Assembly: GCA_052145775.1 (NCBI GenBank)
Contig: JBKQNY010000077.1
Coordinates: 1-17,867 of the forward strand
Direction of reading: 5' to 3'
Length of the DNA stretch: 17,867 bases
Source: CAVYPR01 sp052145775
GTDB taxonomy: Bacteria; Actinomycetota; Acidimicrobiia; Acidimicrobiales; RAAP-2
How positions within the stretch are numbered: position 1 is the first letter of the stretch; each line of letters begins with the position of its first letter. Positions 1 through 6,774 of the stretch are shown here, one piece after another. The notes under the pieces were generated by a model. It worked only from the letters and a program-made list of their open reading frames with translations. It did no database searches and was not told the DNA's origin. Made by a program: the position numbers and the translations under genes.

Positions 1-8
1 CCCCCTGG

Positions 9-14
9 TACCTT
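9..14 (+). promoter_or_regulatory. candidate -10 element upstream of the c-di-GMP riboswitch
   Basis: TACCTT fits the TANNNT -10 pattern seen before several genes in this window. It would place a transcript start near 21, about 25 nt before the riboswitch P1 helix. The -35 region would fall outside the window, so this is a weak call. Confidence 0.25.
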
Positions 15-43
15 GATCGCCAGTTCGGTGCGCCCAGCAGTCT

Positions 44-128
44 GCACCGACGAAAAGGCAAACCCGTCGTGAGATGGGGACGCAAAGTCACGGGACTCTC
101 TGAGTCAGCCGGACCGCCGAATCGGTCA
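44..128 (+). ncRNA. cyclic di-GMP-I riboswitch (GEMM-I)
   Basis: This is an RNA aptamer that binds the second messenger c-di-GMP. The conserved core is present: GGCAAA (57-62), GGGACGCAAAG (77-87) and GCCGAA (116-121). The secondary structure closes well by hand. P1 is 46-50 paired with 122-126. The P1b hairpin is 63-68 paired with 73-78, capped by the GNRA tetraloop GUGA (69-72). The second arm has 94-98 paired with 102-106 plus 91-93 paired with 109-111, leaving bulged A107-G108 as a plausible tetraloop receptor. It lies 66 nt before the GTG start of a secreted repeat protein, and envelope or extracellular proteins are common targets of this class. What is seen is the motif and pairing; ligand binding is inferred from the family. 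Confidence 0.85.
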
Positions 129-155
129 ACTGCACGTGGTGTGGAAGCGACCGGC

Positions 156-188
156 GTTCCCCAGCTCCTCGGAGAGAGCAAGGGGAAC
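156..188 (+). promoter_or_regulatory. RBS-sequestering hairpin, likely riboswitch expression platform
   Basis: GTTCCCC (156-162) is perfectly complementary to GGGGAAC (182-188), and GCTC (164-167) stacks further inside against GAGC (176-179). The right arm contains the Shine-Dalgarno-like AAGGGGA (180-186) of the GTG start at 194, so the folded form should block ribosome entry. No T-rich tract follows, which argues against a transcription terminator. A competing helix can form between CGGTC (123-127) and GACCG (149-153), sharing bases with riboswitch P1; this offers a possible route for ligand-dependent switching. The direction of control (on or off) cannot be read from the sequence. Confidence 0.55.
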
Positions 189-193
189 TCCGA

Positions 194-1789
194 GTGCGAC
201 TGCGAACCGTCCGGGAGCGCCTCGGTGCATCGAGCGCGGCGGGCCTGCTCCCTCCCTTCGGCCTGGTGCTCGTGGCCCTCTTCGGGCTCCTGCCGTTCCT
301 GGTCCTCGACGCCGCCCCCGCCGACGCCGCCATCCTGCCGCCGGGGAACCCCGCGGCCAACATCGCCCCCTCGTCGTCGAACTGGGTGACAGCCACCAAC
401 AGCGCCCGGGCCGACGAGGGCGTGGGGCCGCTGCCGGTCAACGTGGCGGCCTTCGACGCCTTGAGCGTCCCCGAGCAGGTCTTCGTGCTCGTGAACCTCG
501 AGCGCACCGGGCGCGGCGAGCCCCCGTTCGCCGCCCTCAGCGCCCAGCTCGACGCCTACGCCCAGTCCGGGGCCCAGGGCGACACCGACCCCTCGCACCC
601 CTCGTCGCTCACCGGCGGCGCCCCCGTCTACCAGACCGGGGCCATCTGGGCCGGGGGGGCCTCGTCCACCCTGTTCGCCAACTACCTGTGGATGTACGAG
701 GACGGCTGGGGGGGCTCGCCCACACAGACCACCAACGCCGACTGCACATCGCCGTCGGGGCCGGGCTGCTGGGCGCACCGCGACATCATCTTGAAGCAGT
801 TCTCCTCGGCCTACTGCAACGGGGCCACACCGACGCTGTCGATGGGCGCGGCCGCCACGACAGGCACGAGCTCTGTGGCCGCCGTGCTCGTCTCGTCGTG
901 CTCGGCGCCGTCGGACCCGGTCTACACCTGGGGGGAGGCTGAGGCGGCGCTCGGGGGAGATGGGCCCCCCGCCGCCGCCCCGGCCGCCCCGAGCACCCCG
1001 GCCTCGGGGTCCTCGCTCGTGAGCGAGAAGGAGCTCCTGGCGGCCTTCAGCCCCACAGCGGTGGTCGACATCGCCTCGTCGCCGGTCGGCCAGGGCTACT
1101 GGCTGGCCGCCGCCGACGGCGCCGTCTACGGCTACGGCGACGCCCCGGTCTACGGCTCGATGCTGGGGGCGGGGCTGAGCGCCCCGATCGTGGGCCTGGC
1201 GGCCACCCCGAGCGGCCACGGCTACTGGCTGGTGGCCTCCGACGGCGGGGTCTTCAGCTACGGCGACGCCGCCTTCTACGGCTCGACCGGGGCCATGCAC
1301 CTGAACGCCCCGATCGTCGGCATCGCGGCCACCCCGAGCGGCCACGGCTACTGGCTGGTCGCCTCCGACGGGGGGATCTTCAGCTTCGGTGACGCCGGCT
1401 TCCACGGCTCGATGGGGGGCACGACCCTCAACGCCCCGGTGGTGGCCATGACCGCCGACCCCCAGACCGGCGGCTACTGGCTGGTGGCCACCGACGGGGG
1501 GATCTTCAGCTTCGACGCCCCGTTCTCGGGCTCGACGGGGAACCTCACCCTGGCCGCCCCGATCGTGGGCATCCAGGCGGCCCCAAACGGCCACGGCTAC
1601 CGCATGGACGCCACCGACGGCGGGGTCTTCAGCTTCTCGCTGCCCTATCTGGGCTCGATGGGCGGCCAGCCCATGGACTCGCCGGTGCTGGGCATGGCGG
1701 CCGACCCCACCACCGGGGGCTACTGGGAGGTCTCCGCCGACGGCGGGGTCTTCAGCTTCGGCGCCCCCTACCTCGGCAGCGACGCCTAG
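194..1789 (+). CDS. secreted CAP/SCP-like protein with six C-terminal GYW repeats
   Basis: This 531-residue exported protein is probably a cell-surface or secreted factor. Residues 1-46 form a signal peptide or N-terminal anchor: basic start, hydrophobic stretch 17-39, then ADAA. Residues ~90-240 resemble a divergent CAP/SCP domain, with NLERTGRGEPPF at 101-112 and GCWAHRDIIL at 191-200, plus cysteines at 184, 192, 208 and 236 that could form disulfides. The usual GEN motif is not visible, so the CAP call is tentative. After a Pro/Ala linker (~255-275) come six tandem repeats starting at residues 301, 343, 385, 427, 468 and 509, each of the form GYWLVA-DGG-FSFGDA-GS; the fifth has GYR instead of GYW. 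Such repeats are typical of Acidimicrobiia surface proteins and suggest a beta-propeller-like fold (inference). The GTG start at 194 has AAGGGGA 7 nt upstream, inside a hairpin downstream of the c-di-GMP riboswitch. Confidence 0.75.
   Translation: MRLRTVRERLGASSAAGLLPPFGLVLVALFGLLPFLVLDAAPADAAILPPGNPAANIAPSSSNWVTATNSARADEGVGPLPVNVAAFDALSVPEQVFVLVNLERTGRGEPPFAALSAQLDAYAQSGAQGDTDPSHPSSLTGGAPVYQTGAIWAGGASSTLFANYLWMYEDGWGGSPTQTTNADCTSPSGPGCWAHRDIILKQFSSAYCNGATPTLSMGAAATTGTSSVAAVLVSSCSAPSDPVYTWGEAEAALGGDGPPAAAPAAPSTPASGSSLVSEKELLAAFSPTAVVDIASSPVGQGYWLAAADGAVYGYGDAPVYGSMLGAGLSAPIVGLAATPSGHGYWLVASDGGVFSYGDAAFYGSTGAMHLNAPIVGIAATPSGHGYWLVASDGGIFSFGDAGFHGSMGGTTLNAPVVAMTADPQTGGYWLVATDGGIFSFDAPFSGSTGNLTLAAPIVGIQAAPNGHGYRMDATDGGVFSFSLPYLGSMGGQPMDSPVLGMAADPTTGGYWEVSADGGVFSFGAPYLGSDA
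1094..1786 (+). repeat. six in-frame tandem repeats of 123-126 bp
   Basis: Units begin at about 1094, 1220, 1346, 1472, 1595 and 1718. Units 2 and 3 are nearly identical at the DNA level around CCGAGCGGCCACGGCTACTG and the following GACGG codons. The first three spacings are exactly 126 bp and the last two are 123 bp, so length changes are in whole codons. The array encodes the C-terminal repeats of the secreted protein. Confidence 0.8.
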
Positions 1790-1857
1790 CGACGAGATCG
1801 ACGACCACACCACCGGCCCCGGGGAGGGTGTAGGAGGGAACCCCGGGCCTCTGCGGC

Positions 1858-1898
1858 GGGCGGGACCGGTCACCGGAAGGGGGTGGCCGGTCCCGCCC
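1858..1898 (+). terminator. strong inverted repeat, likely terminator after the secreted protein gene
   Basis: GGGCGGGACCGG (1858-1869) and CCGGTCCCGCCC (1887-1898) form a perfect 12-bp stem around a 17-nt loop, 69 nt after the stop at 1789 and before the next promoter. There is no T-tract, which is common for actinobacterial terminators. It separates the riboswitch unit from the phzF-led cluster. Confidence 0.5.
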
Positions 1899-1931
1899 CC
1901 TCACCATGGGGGGGCGCCGGGACCCGCCGGG

Positions 1932-1937
1932 TAGCAT
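1932..1937 (+). promoter_or_regulatory. -10 element for leaderless phzF-like transcript
   Basis: TAGCAT is followed by 6 nt and then the GTG at 1944, so the expected transcription start coincides with the start codon. No convincing -35 is visible. The same geometry recurs at 5577, 6763 and 11977 on the plus strand and at 11907 on the minus strand. Confidence 0.6.
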
Positions 1938-1943
1938 CGCCGG

Positions 1944-2747
1944 GTGGGAACGGGGCGACCGATGCGCGGGGCGCCGCTCTACTGGGTGGACGCCTTCGCC
2001 GAGCGGCCCTTCTCCGGAAACCCGGCCGCCGTCTGCCTGCTCGAGGGGCCGGTCGAGGAGGGCTGGATGCAGGCGCTCGCCGCCGAGATGGGGATCTCGG
2101 AGACCGCCTTCGTCTGGCCGGACGGGGACCACCTCTCGCTCCGCTGGTTCACCCCCACGAGCGAGGTCGACCTGTGCGGCCACGCCACGGTGGCCGCCGC
2201 CCACGCCCTGCGGGCGGCCGGTCGGGCGGCCGACGGGGAGACCATCTCCTTCACCACCCGCAGCGGGGTCCTCGGTGCCCGCCTCGACGGGGACCTCGTC
2301 GAGCTCGACCTGCCCGCCGAGCAGGCCCTCGAGGTGCCGCTGCCCGGTGCGCTGTCGGGGCTGGCGGCGCTGGCGTCGGCCCGAGGACGCGGGGGCCTCC
2401 TGGTCGAGCTGGCCGACGCCGACGCGGTGCGCCGGGTCGTGATCGACCTCGCCGCGCTGGCCACCGTCGACGTCCGGGCGCTCTACGTCACCGCCGCCGC
2501 CGACGAGGGGGCCGACTACGTGCTCCGGGTCTTCGCCCCGGCCGTGGGGATCGACGAGGACCCGGTGACCGGGTCGGCCCAGTGCCTGCTCGGGCCCTAC
2601 TGGGCCGACCGACTCGGACGCACCACCCTGGAGGCGGCCCAGCTGTCGGCGCGGGGCGGACGGCTGACGGTGACGGTGCGGGGTGAGCGGGTCACGGTGG
2701 CGGGCCGGGCCTTCACCGTCGTCGAGGGGCAGGTGGCACTGCCGTGA
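1944..2747 (+). CDS. PhzF family phenazine-biosynthesis-like isomerase
   Basis: This 267-residue protein is of the PhzF/diaminopimelate-epimerase fold, which catalyses isomerisation of small acid substrates; outside phenazine producers the substrate is generally unknown. The family's catalytic glutamate is present in ISETAF (E53). Other hallmarks are FSGNPAAVCLL (residues 23-33), DLCGHATVAAAHAL (76-89) and the second-half motif DEDPVTGSAQ (204-213). Length matches the family. GTG at 1944 was chosen because it follows the TAGCAT element by 6 nt; ATG at 1962 is an alternative with no better ribosome site. No phenazine genes lie nearby, so a role in phenazine synthesis is not supported. The stop overlaps a possible GTG start of the NUDIX gene (GTGA, 2744-2747). 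Confidence 0.88.
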   Translation: MGTGRPMRGAPLYWVDAFAERPFSGNPAAVCLLEGPVEEGWMQALAAEMGISETAFVWPDGDHLSLRWFTPTSEVDLCGHATVAAAHALRAAGRAADGETISFTTRSGVLGARLDGDLVELDLPAEQALEVPLPGALSGLAALASARGRGGLLVELADADAVRRVVIDLAALATVDVRALYVTAAADEGADYVLRVFAPAVGIDEDPVTGSAQCLLGPYWADRLGRTTLEAAQLSARGGRLTVTVRGERVTVAGRAFTVVEGQVALP

Positions 2748-2791
2748 CGCCGGCCACCGCGCTCGGGGTCGGTCCGGCGTCGTGGTGTGGT

Positions 2792-2797
2792 AAGGAT
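2792..2797 (+). promoter_or_regulatory. candidate -10 for leaderless NUDIX transcript
   Basis: AAGGAT (within TAAGGAT, 2791-2797) is followed by 6 nt and the in-frame GTG at 2804. It fits the xAxxxT rule and supports GTG 2804 over the upstream GTG 2744. Confidence 0.4.
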
Positions 2798-2803
2798 GCC
2801 GCT

Positions 2804-3403
2804 GTGGACCCGGATGCCGCCGCCGGCGCCGACCCGCGTTCCGCCGGCTCCCTCCGTCGGCGCGTCCTTGGCCACCCCGCTTGCGACGCACGCGAGGAGG
2901 CCTCCAAGGCGAGGTTCCTTGAGGAGCTGGCGCGCCTCACCGACCCGTGCGACCCCGCGGCCGACCCTGTGCATGTCACCGCCTCGGCGGTGGTGGCTGG
3001 CCGACGGGGGACGGTCCTGCACCTGCACCGCCGGATGGGCCGCTGGATGCAGCCGGGGGGCCACGTCGAGCCCAAGGAGGAGCCGGCTGCCGCGGCCCGG
3101 CGCGAAGCCATCGAGGAGACCGGGCTGGAGGTGGTCCACCCGCCGGACGGCCCGGTCCTGGTGAACGTCGACGTCCACGCCGCCATGGACGGTCACACCC
3201 ACCTCGACCTGCGCTACCTGCTGCTCGGCCCAGATGCCGTCCCGTGCCCGCCTCCCGGTGAGAGCCAGCAGGTCAGGTGGTTCACCTGGGCCGAGGCCGA
3301 GGCCAAGGCCGACGAGGCCCTGGCCGGCGCGCTGAGGTCCGGCCGGGAGCTCTGGGACCGCTCGGCGGCGCGCTGGCGCGCCGATGAGGGACGGCGCGCA
3401 TGA
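2804..3403 (+). CDS. NUDIX hydrolase
   Basis: A 199-residue hydrolase of nucleoside-diphosphate-linked compounds, with unknown substrate. The Nudix box fits the consensus GX5EX7REUXEEXGU exactly: it starts at G86 of GGHVEPKEE, runs through REAIEETGL and ends near L108. The glutamates of REAIEE bind the metal. The region before the box (HVTASAVV, then VLHLHRRMGRWMQPGG) is typical of actinobacterial NUDIX proteins. The start was set at GTG 2804, 6 nt after AAGGAT; GTG 2744 would add 20 poorly patterned residues and overlap the phzF stop by 4 nt, allowing translational coupling. Both starts may be used. The stop overlaps the next gene's ATG (ATGA, 3400-3403). Confidence 0.88.
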   Translation: MDPDAAAGADPRSAGSLRRRVLGHPACDAREEASKARFLEELARLTDPCDPAADPVHVTASAVVAGRRGTVLHLHRRMGRWMQPGGHVEPKEEPAAAARREAIEETGLEVVHPPDGPVLVNVDVHAAMDGHTHLDLRYLLLGPDAVPCPPPGESQQVRWFTWAEAEAKADEALAGALRSGRELWDRSAARWRADEGRRA

Positions 3404-4194
3404 GCGAGGAACCGGCCGTGTCGCCCGAAGGAGGGGGCGGCGCCGACCCGATGGCGGTCCTCCTCGCCGTCCAGGACCTCGACACGGCCATCGCCCAGCT
3501 CCGGCACCGGCGGGAATCCTTGGAGGAGAGGCGCCAGCTCTTGGAGGTGGAGGGGGCAATGGCCGCGCTCGCCACGGAGTCGGCCGCTCTCGGGGTCCGT
3601 CGCCAGGAGCTCCAGGGGCGCCAGGCCGAGCTGGAGGAGCAGATCGGTGCGCTGACCGCCAGAAGCCGGGCCATCGAGGAACGCATGTTCGCCGACCGCA
3701 ACTCGGCGGCGCGCGACCTCCAGGCGATGGACGCCGAGACCCATCACCTGAACGAGCGCCGGGCCGAGCTCGAGGAGGTCGAGCTGGCGGTGATGGAGGA
3801 GCAGGAACCGGTCGACGCCGAGCTGGACCGCCTGGCCGACCAGCGGGCCCAGCTCGAGGGCGCGGCCGACTCCCTGCGGGCCGCCGTGGCCGCGGCCGAC
3901 GTCGCGGTGGCCGCCGAGCTGTCCGCGCTCGAGGCCTCCCGGTCGCTCGAGGCGGCCCGCCTCCCCGCCGACCTGTTCGAGCGCTACGAGACCCTCCGCG
4001 CCCGGCTGGGCGGGGTGGGCGCGGCCCGCCTGGTGGGCAACCGCTGCGACGGGTGCCATCTGGAGTTGCCGTCGGCAGAGGTGGACCGCATCCGCCACCT
4101 CCCGGCCGCAGACGTGGTCACTTGCGACCAGTGCGGGCGCATCCTCGTGCGGGCCCCGCGACCATCCGGCGCTCCCGCCCCTGCCGCCGGCTGA
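3400..4194 (+). CDS. coiled-coil zinc-ribbon protein (DUF164 / C4-type zinc ribbon family)
   Basis: 264 residues. Residues ~20-200 are rich in Leu, Glu, Arg and Ala heptads and should form long antiparallel coiled-coil helices. Residues 211-251 hold a C4 zinc ribbon with CDGC (216-219) and CDQC (242-245). The N-terminal MAVLLAVQDLDTAI is characteristic of this family, whose biochemical role is unclear; nucleic-acid or protein binding has been suggested. It overlaps the NUDIX stop by 4 nt and is followed 3 nt later by a histidine phosphatase gene. Mycobacteria have the same family (Rv2229c) next to Rv2228c, a protein containing a phosphatase domain, so the pairing is conserved. Confidence 0.85.
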   Translation: MSEEPAVSPEGGGGADPMAVLLAVQDLDTAIAQLRHRRESLEERRQLLEVEGAMAALATESAALGVRRQELQGRQAELEEQIGALTARSRAIEERMFADRNSAARDLQAMDAETHHLNERRAELEEVELAVMEEQEPVDAELDRLADQRAQLEGAADSLRAAVAAADVAVAAELSALEASRSLEAARLPADLFERYETLRARLGGVGAARLVGNRCDGCHLELPSAEVDRIRHLPAADVVTCDQCGRILVRAPRPSGAPAPAAG

Positions 4195-4197
4195 ACG

Positions 4198-4782
4198 GTG
4201 CTGGTCCTGGTCCGCCACGGCGAGGCCACCGGGAACGCGGCACACCTCCTCCTCGGGCGGACCGACGCCCCCCTCACCGAGGACGGGCGGGTGCAGGCCG
4301 CGGCGGTCGGCGCCAGGCTGGGCCGCGTCCGCCGCCTGGTCTCGAGCCCGCTGCGCCGTGCCGTCGACACCGCCGGGGCGCTCGGGCTCGACCTGCCGGT
4401 GGAGGTCGACGAGCGCTGGGTGGAGGTGGACTACGGGGAGTTCGAGGGAGTAAGCGTCGGCGACGTCCCAGCCGTGGTCTGGCGCCGGTGGCGCTCGGAC
4501 CTCGACTTCCGGCCCCCGGGGGGAGAGACGCTGCGCGAGGTGGGGAGGCGGGTGCGCCAGGCGTGCGAGGAGCTGGTGGCCACGGAGGGGGCCGGGGCCC
4601 GAAGCGGCGACGGCGACGTGGTGGTGATCAGCCACGTCTCTCCGATCAAGGCCGCCGTGGCCTGGGCCCTGGGGTCCGGTGACGAGCTGGCCTGGCGACT
4701 CCACCTCTCCAACGGGTCGATCACCCGCGTCCGGTGGGGTCCCGGCGTGCCGGTCGTCGAGGGCTACAACCTGGTCCCCTGA
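4198..4782 (+). CDS. histidine phosphatase family protein (CobC/GpmB-like)
   Basis: A 194-residue phosphatase that should use a phosphohistidine intermediate. The signature VRHGEATGN puts the nucleophile at H7 with R6; SSPLRRA at 49-55 supplies the second arginine; YGEFEG at 79-84 supplies the acid; and ISHVSPIKA at 144-152 supplies the second histidine H146. The GTG start lies 3 nt after the zinc-ribbon stop, so it is very probably cotranscribed. The mycobacterial homologue next to the zinc-ribbon gene is fused to an N-terminal RNase H domain; that domain is absent here and there is no room for it upstream. The substrate cannot be told from sequence; alpha-ribazole phosphate and phosphosugars are known for relatives. 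Confidence 0.85.
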   Translation: MLVLVRHGEATGNAAHLLLGRTDAPLTEDGRVQAAAVGARLGRVRRLVSSPLRRAVDTAGALGLDLPVEVDERWVEVDYGEFEGVSVGDVPAVVWRRWRSDLDFRPPGGETLREVGRRVRQACEELVATEGAGARSGDGDVVVISHVSPIKAAVAWALGSGDELAWRLHLSNGSITRVRWGPGVPVVEGYNLVP

Positions 4783-4867
4783 ACCGCAGCTGAGCCCTGT
4801 GCCCGGCTGGCGGCCCGCCCGGCGCGCCCATCTGGCGGCCAGGGTGCGACCCGGCCATGATCGGCCG

Positions 4868-5533
4868 ATGGCCACCGACCCCCGCTCCGACGACCCTCCC
4901 GCCCCGGGACCCGCTCGAGACGCCGGCGACCACGAGGTCCCCACCCACCGCCGACATGTCGATCTCGACGTCTTCGAGCACGACGGGGAGTTCGAGGTGG
5001 TCGGGAGGCTGCGGGACGAACGCCCCTGGGCGGCGGGGTCCGGCCACGTCGAGCACGTCCACGACATGGAGCTGGCGGTGACGGTGCGCCGCTCTGACCT
5101 CACCGTCACCGCGGCCCGGGCGCGGATGCGCCGGTTCCCCCACCACGAGTGCCCCGAGATCGAGGACGCCTTCTCTGGCCTCGTCGGGCTGTGCGTGGCT
5201 CGCGGCTACTCGAGGGCGGTCCAGGAGCGGTTCGGCCGCTCGCTGGGCTGCGCCCACCTCGAACTGCTGGCCCGCATGGTCGGACCGGCGGTGATCCAAG
5301 CCATCCCGTCGTCGACCCTGCGCCACCAGGGGGTCGAGCAGGCCGGGTCGATGCTGGCCGGGGCCGGGGCCGCCTGGCTCTCGGACACCTGCCACGTGTG
5401 GCGCGACGGCGGACCGGGTCCGGCCAAGCTGGCCGTCGGCTGGAGGCCGGGGTCGACCGCCTACCCCGCACCCGCCGTCGAGGAGCTCTCGGCCGGGCGC
5501 GGCGGGGATGCGGCCGAGCCGGCGAGCCGGTGA
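4868..5533 (+). CDS. DUF2889 family protein
   Basis: 221 residues with no signal peptide or membrane segment. It opens with a disordered Pro/Asp/Ala tail, then THRRHVDLDVFEHDGEFEV (26-44), a beta-rich core, and conserved-looking HHECPEIEDAFSGLVGL (91-107) and GCAHLELLARM, with SDTCHVWRDGGP near the end. These are features I associate with DUF2889, a family of unknown function; assignment is by eye. ATG at 4868 was preferred because residues upstream in the same frame lie antisense-like over the phosphatase end and are low in pattern. CATGAT (4856-4861) lies 6 nt upstream and could be a weak leaderless -10. Several Cys and His residues invite a metal-binding guess, but this is unproven. Confidence 0.65.
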   Translation: MATDPRSDDPPAPGPARDAGDHEVPTHRRHVDLDVFEHDGEFEVVGRLRDERPWAAGSGHVEHVHDMELAVTVRRSDLTVTAARARMRRFPHHECPEIEDAFSGLVGLCVARGYSRAVQERFGRSLGCAHLELLARMVGPAVIQAIPSSTLRHQGVEQAGSMLAGAGAAWLSDTCHVWRDGGPGPAKLAVGWRPGSTAYPAPAVEELSAGRGGDAAEPASR

Positions 5534-5576
5534 GCGCGCTCGTCCGGCGGACAGCTCGTGGTCGCCGGCCGTGAGG

Positions 5577-5582
5577 TAGCGT
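5577..5582 (+). promoter_or_regulatory. -10 element for leaderless flavoprotein transcript
   Basis: TAGCGT is followed by 7 nt and the GTG start at 5590, so the transcript should begin at or next to the start codon. No Shine-Dalgarno sequence lies in between. Confidence 0.55.
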
Positions 5583-5589
5583 CCGCTCC

Positions 5590-6741
5590 GTGCGGGTGGT
5601 CGTGCTCGGTGCGGGGTTCGGCGGCCTCGAGGTCACCACGGCGGTGGCCCGGGAGCTGGGCGACGAGGCCGACGTCGTGCTCATCGACCGAAGCCCCGAG
5701 TTCGTGTTCGGGTTCTCCAAGCTCGACGTGATGTTCGGCCACGCCCGTGCCGACGCCGTCCGCCACCCCTACCGCGGCCAGCTGGTCCAGGGGTGTCGAT
5801 TCGTCCAGGCCACGGTGGAGTCGATCGACCCGCGCACCCGGCACGTCGAGACCACCGCCGGACCGTTCGACGCCGACGTGCTGGTGGTCGCCCTCGGAGC
5901 GGACGTCGACCCCGGGGCTACGCCGGGCCTCCTTGAGGGGGGCCACGAGTTCTACACGGTGGAGGGGGCGTTCGCCCTTCGTGAGGTGCTCGAGCGATTC
6001 GAGGGCGGCCGGGTGGTCGTGGGCGTGACCTCGACGCCGTTCAAATGCCCGCCGGCGCCCAGTGAGGCCGCGCTCTTGACCGACGCCTTCCTGCGTGACC
6101 GCGGACGCAGGGACCGCTCGGAGATCGCCCTGGTCATGCCGCTGCCGGTCCCCATCCCCCCCTCGCCCGATGCCTCCCGGGCCCTGCTCGGCACCTTCGC
6201 CGAGCAGGGGATCGAGTGGCACCCCGGCCGGGCGGTCTCTTCCCTCGACTCCGGCGGGCGCACGGCGGTGCTCGACGACGGCAGCACCATGGACTACGAC
6301 CTGTTCCTGGGCGTGCCGAGGCACCGTGCCCCGGCCGTGGTGGTCGAGGCCGGCATGACCGTCGAGGGGTGGGTGCCGGTCAACCCGCGCACCCTCGAGA
6401 CCGACTTCCCGCGGGTCTTCGCCGTGGGCGACGTCACCAGCGCCGGCACGCCCAAGGCCGGGGTGTTCGCCGAGGGGCACGCCGCGGTGGTGGCCGACGC
6501 CATTGGTGCCCTGGCCCGGGGCGCGTCGAGCGCCACCGAGTACGACGGGCGGGGGACCTGCTACGTGGAGTTCGGCCACGGGCGGATCGGGCGGGTCGAG
6601 GTGGCCTTCGTGCCCGGCCAGGCTCCGGTCGGCACCTTCGAGGAGCCGTCACTGGCCCTCTCCGCCGACAAGCTCGAATTCGGGTCGGAAAGGGTGTCGC
6701 GCTGGTTCGGCCGCACGTGGCCGGGGGCCGGCCGGACATAG
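5590..6741 (+). CDS. FAD/NAD(P)-dependent oxidoreductase, SQR/FCSD-like
   Basis: A 383-residue two-dinucleotide-binding-domain flavoprotein. The N-terminal FAD motif is VVVLGAGFGGLE (3-14); the second FAD site is FAVGDVTSAGTP (277-288). FKCPPAPSEAALL puts a cysteine at C153, and GTCYVEF puts another at C324. Flavocytochrome c sulfide dehydrogenase and sulfide:quinone oxidoreductases carry a redox-active cysteine pair in similar contexts (CPPAPYE and TCYS), so oxidation of sulfide or a related sulfur species is the best inference. No signal peptide, no c-type cytochrome partner and no other sulfur genes are seen, and the carboxy-terminal amphipathic anchor of membrane SQRs is only hinted at. 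A generic NADH dehydrogenase-like role is the alternative. Confidence 0.72.
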   Translation: MRVVVLGAGFGGLEVTTAVARELGDEADVVLIDRSPEFVFGFSKLDVMFGHARADAVRHPYRGQLVQGCRFVQATVESIDPRTRHVETTAGPFDADVLVVALGADVDPGATPGLLEGGHEFYTVEGAFALREVLERFEGGRVVVGVTSTPFKCPPAPSEAALLTDAFLRDRGRRDRSEIALVMPLPVPIPPSPDASRALLGTFAEQGIEWHPGRAVSSLDSGGRTAVLDDGSTMDYDLFLGVPRHRAPAVVVEAGMTVEGWVPVNPRTLETDFPRVFAVGDVTSAGTPKAGVFAEGHAAVVADAIGALARGASSATEYDGRGTCYVEFGHGRIGRVEVAFVPGQAPVGTFEEPSLALSADKLEFGSERVSRWFGRTWPGAGRT

Positions 6742-6762
6742 GACCCGTTGCCCCGGCGTCTC

Positions 6763-6768
6763 TAGAAT
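6763..6768 (+). promoter_or_regulatory. -10 element for leaderless DinB-like gene
   Basis: TAGAAT is followed by 6 nt (GCGCCG) and GTG 6775. It is the closest match to the -10 consensus among the leaderless candidates here. Confidence 0.6.
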
Positions 6769-6774
6769 GCGCCG

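Noticed and set aside
69..389. 106-residue frame starting inside the riboswitch
   Set aside because: Its start lies in the conserved GNRA loop and its sequence is unpatterned; it overlaps the true CDS.
1944..2747. Phenazine biosynthesis locus
   Set aside because: Only a PhzF-family protein is present; no phzA/B/C/D/E/G neighbours, and PhzF relatives are widespread with other roles.
4806..4846. Repeated CTGGCGGCC before the DUF2889 gene as an operator
   Set aside because: Two short GC-rich copies are expected by chance at this composition.
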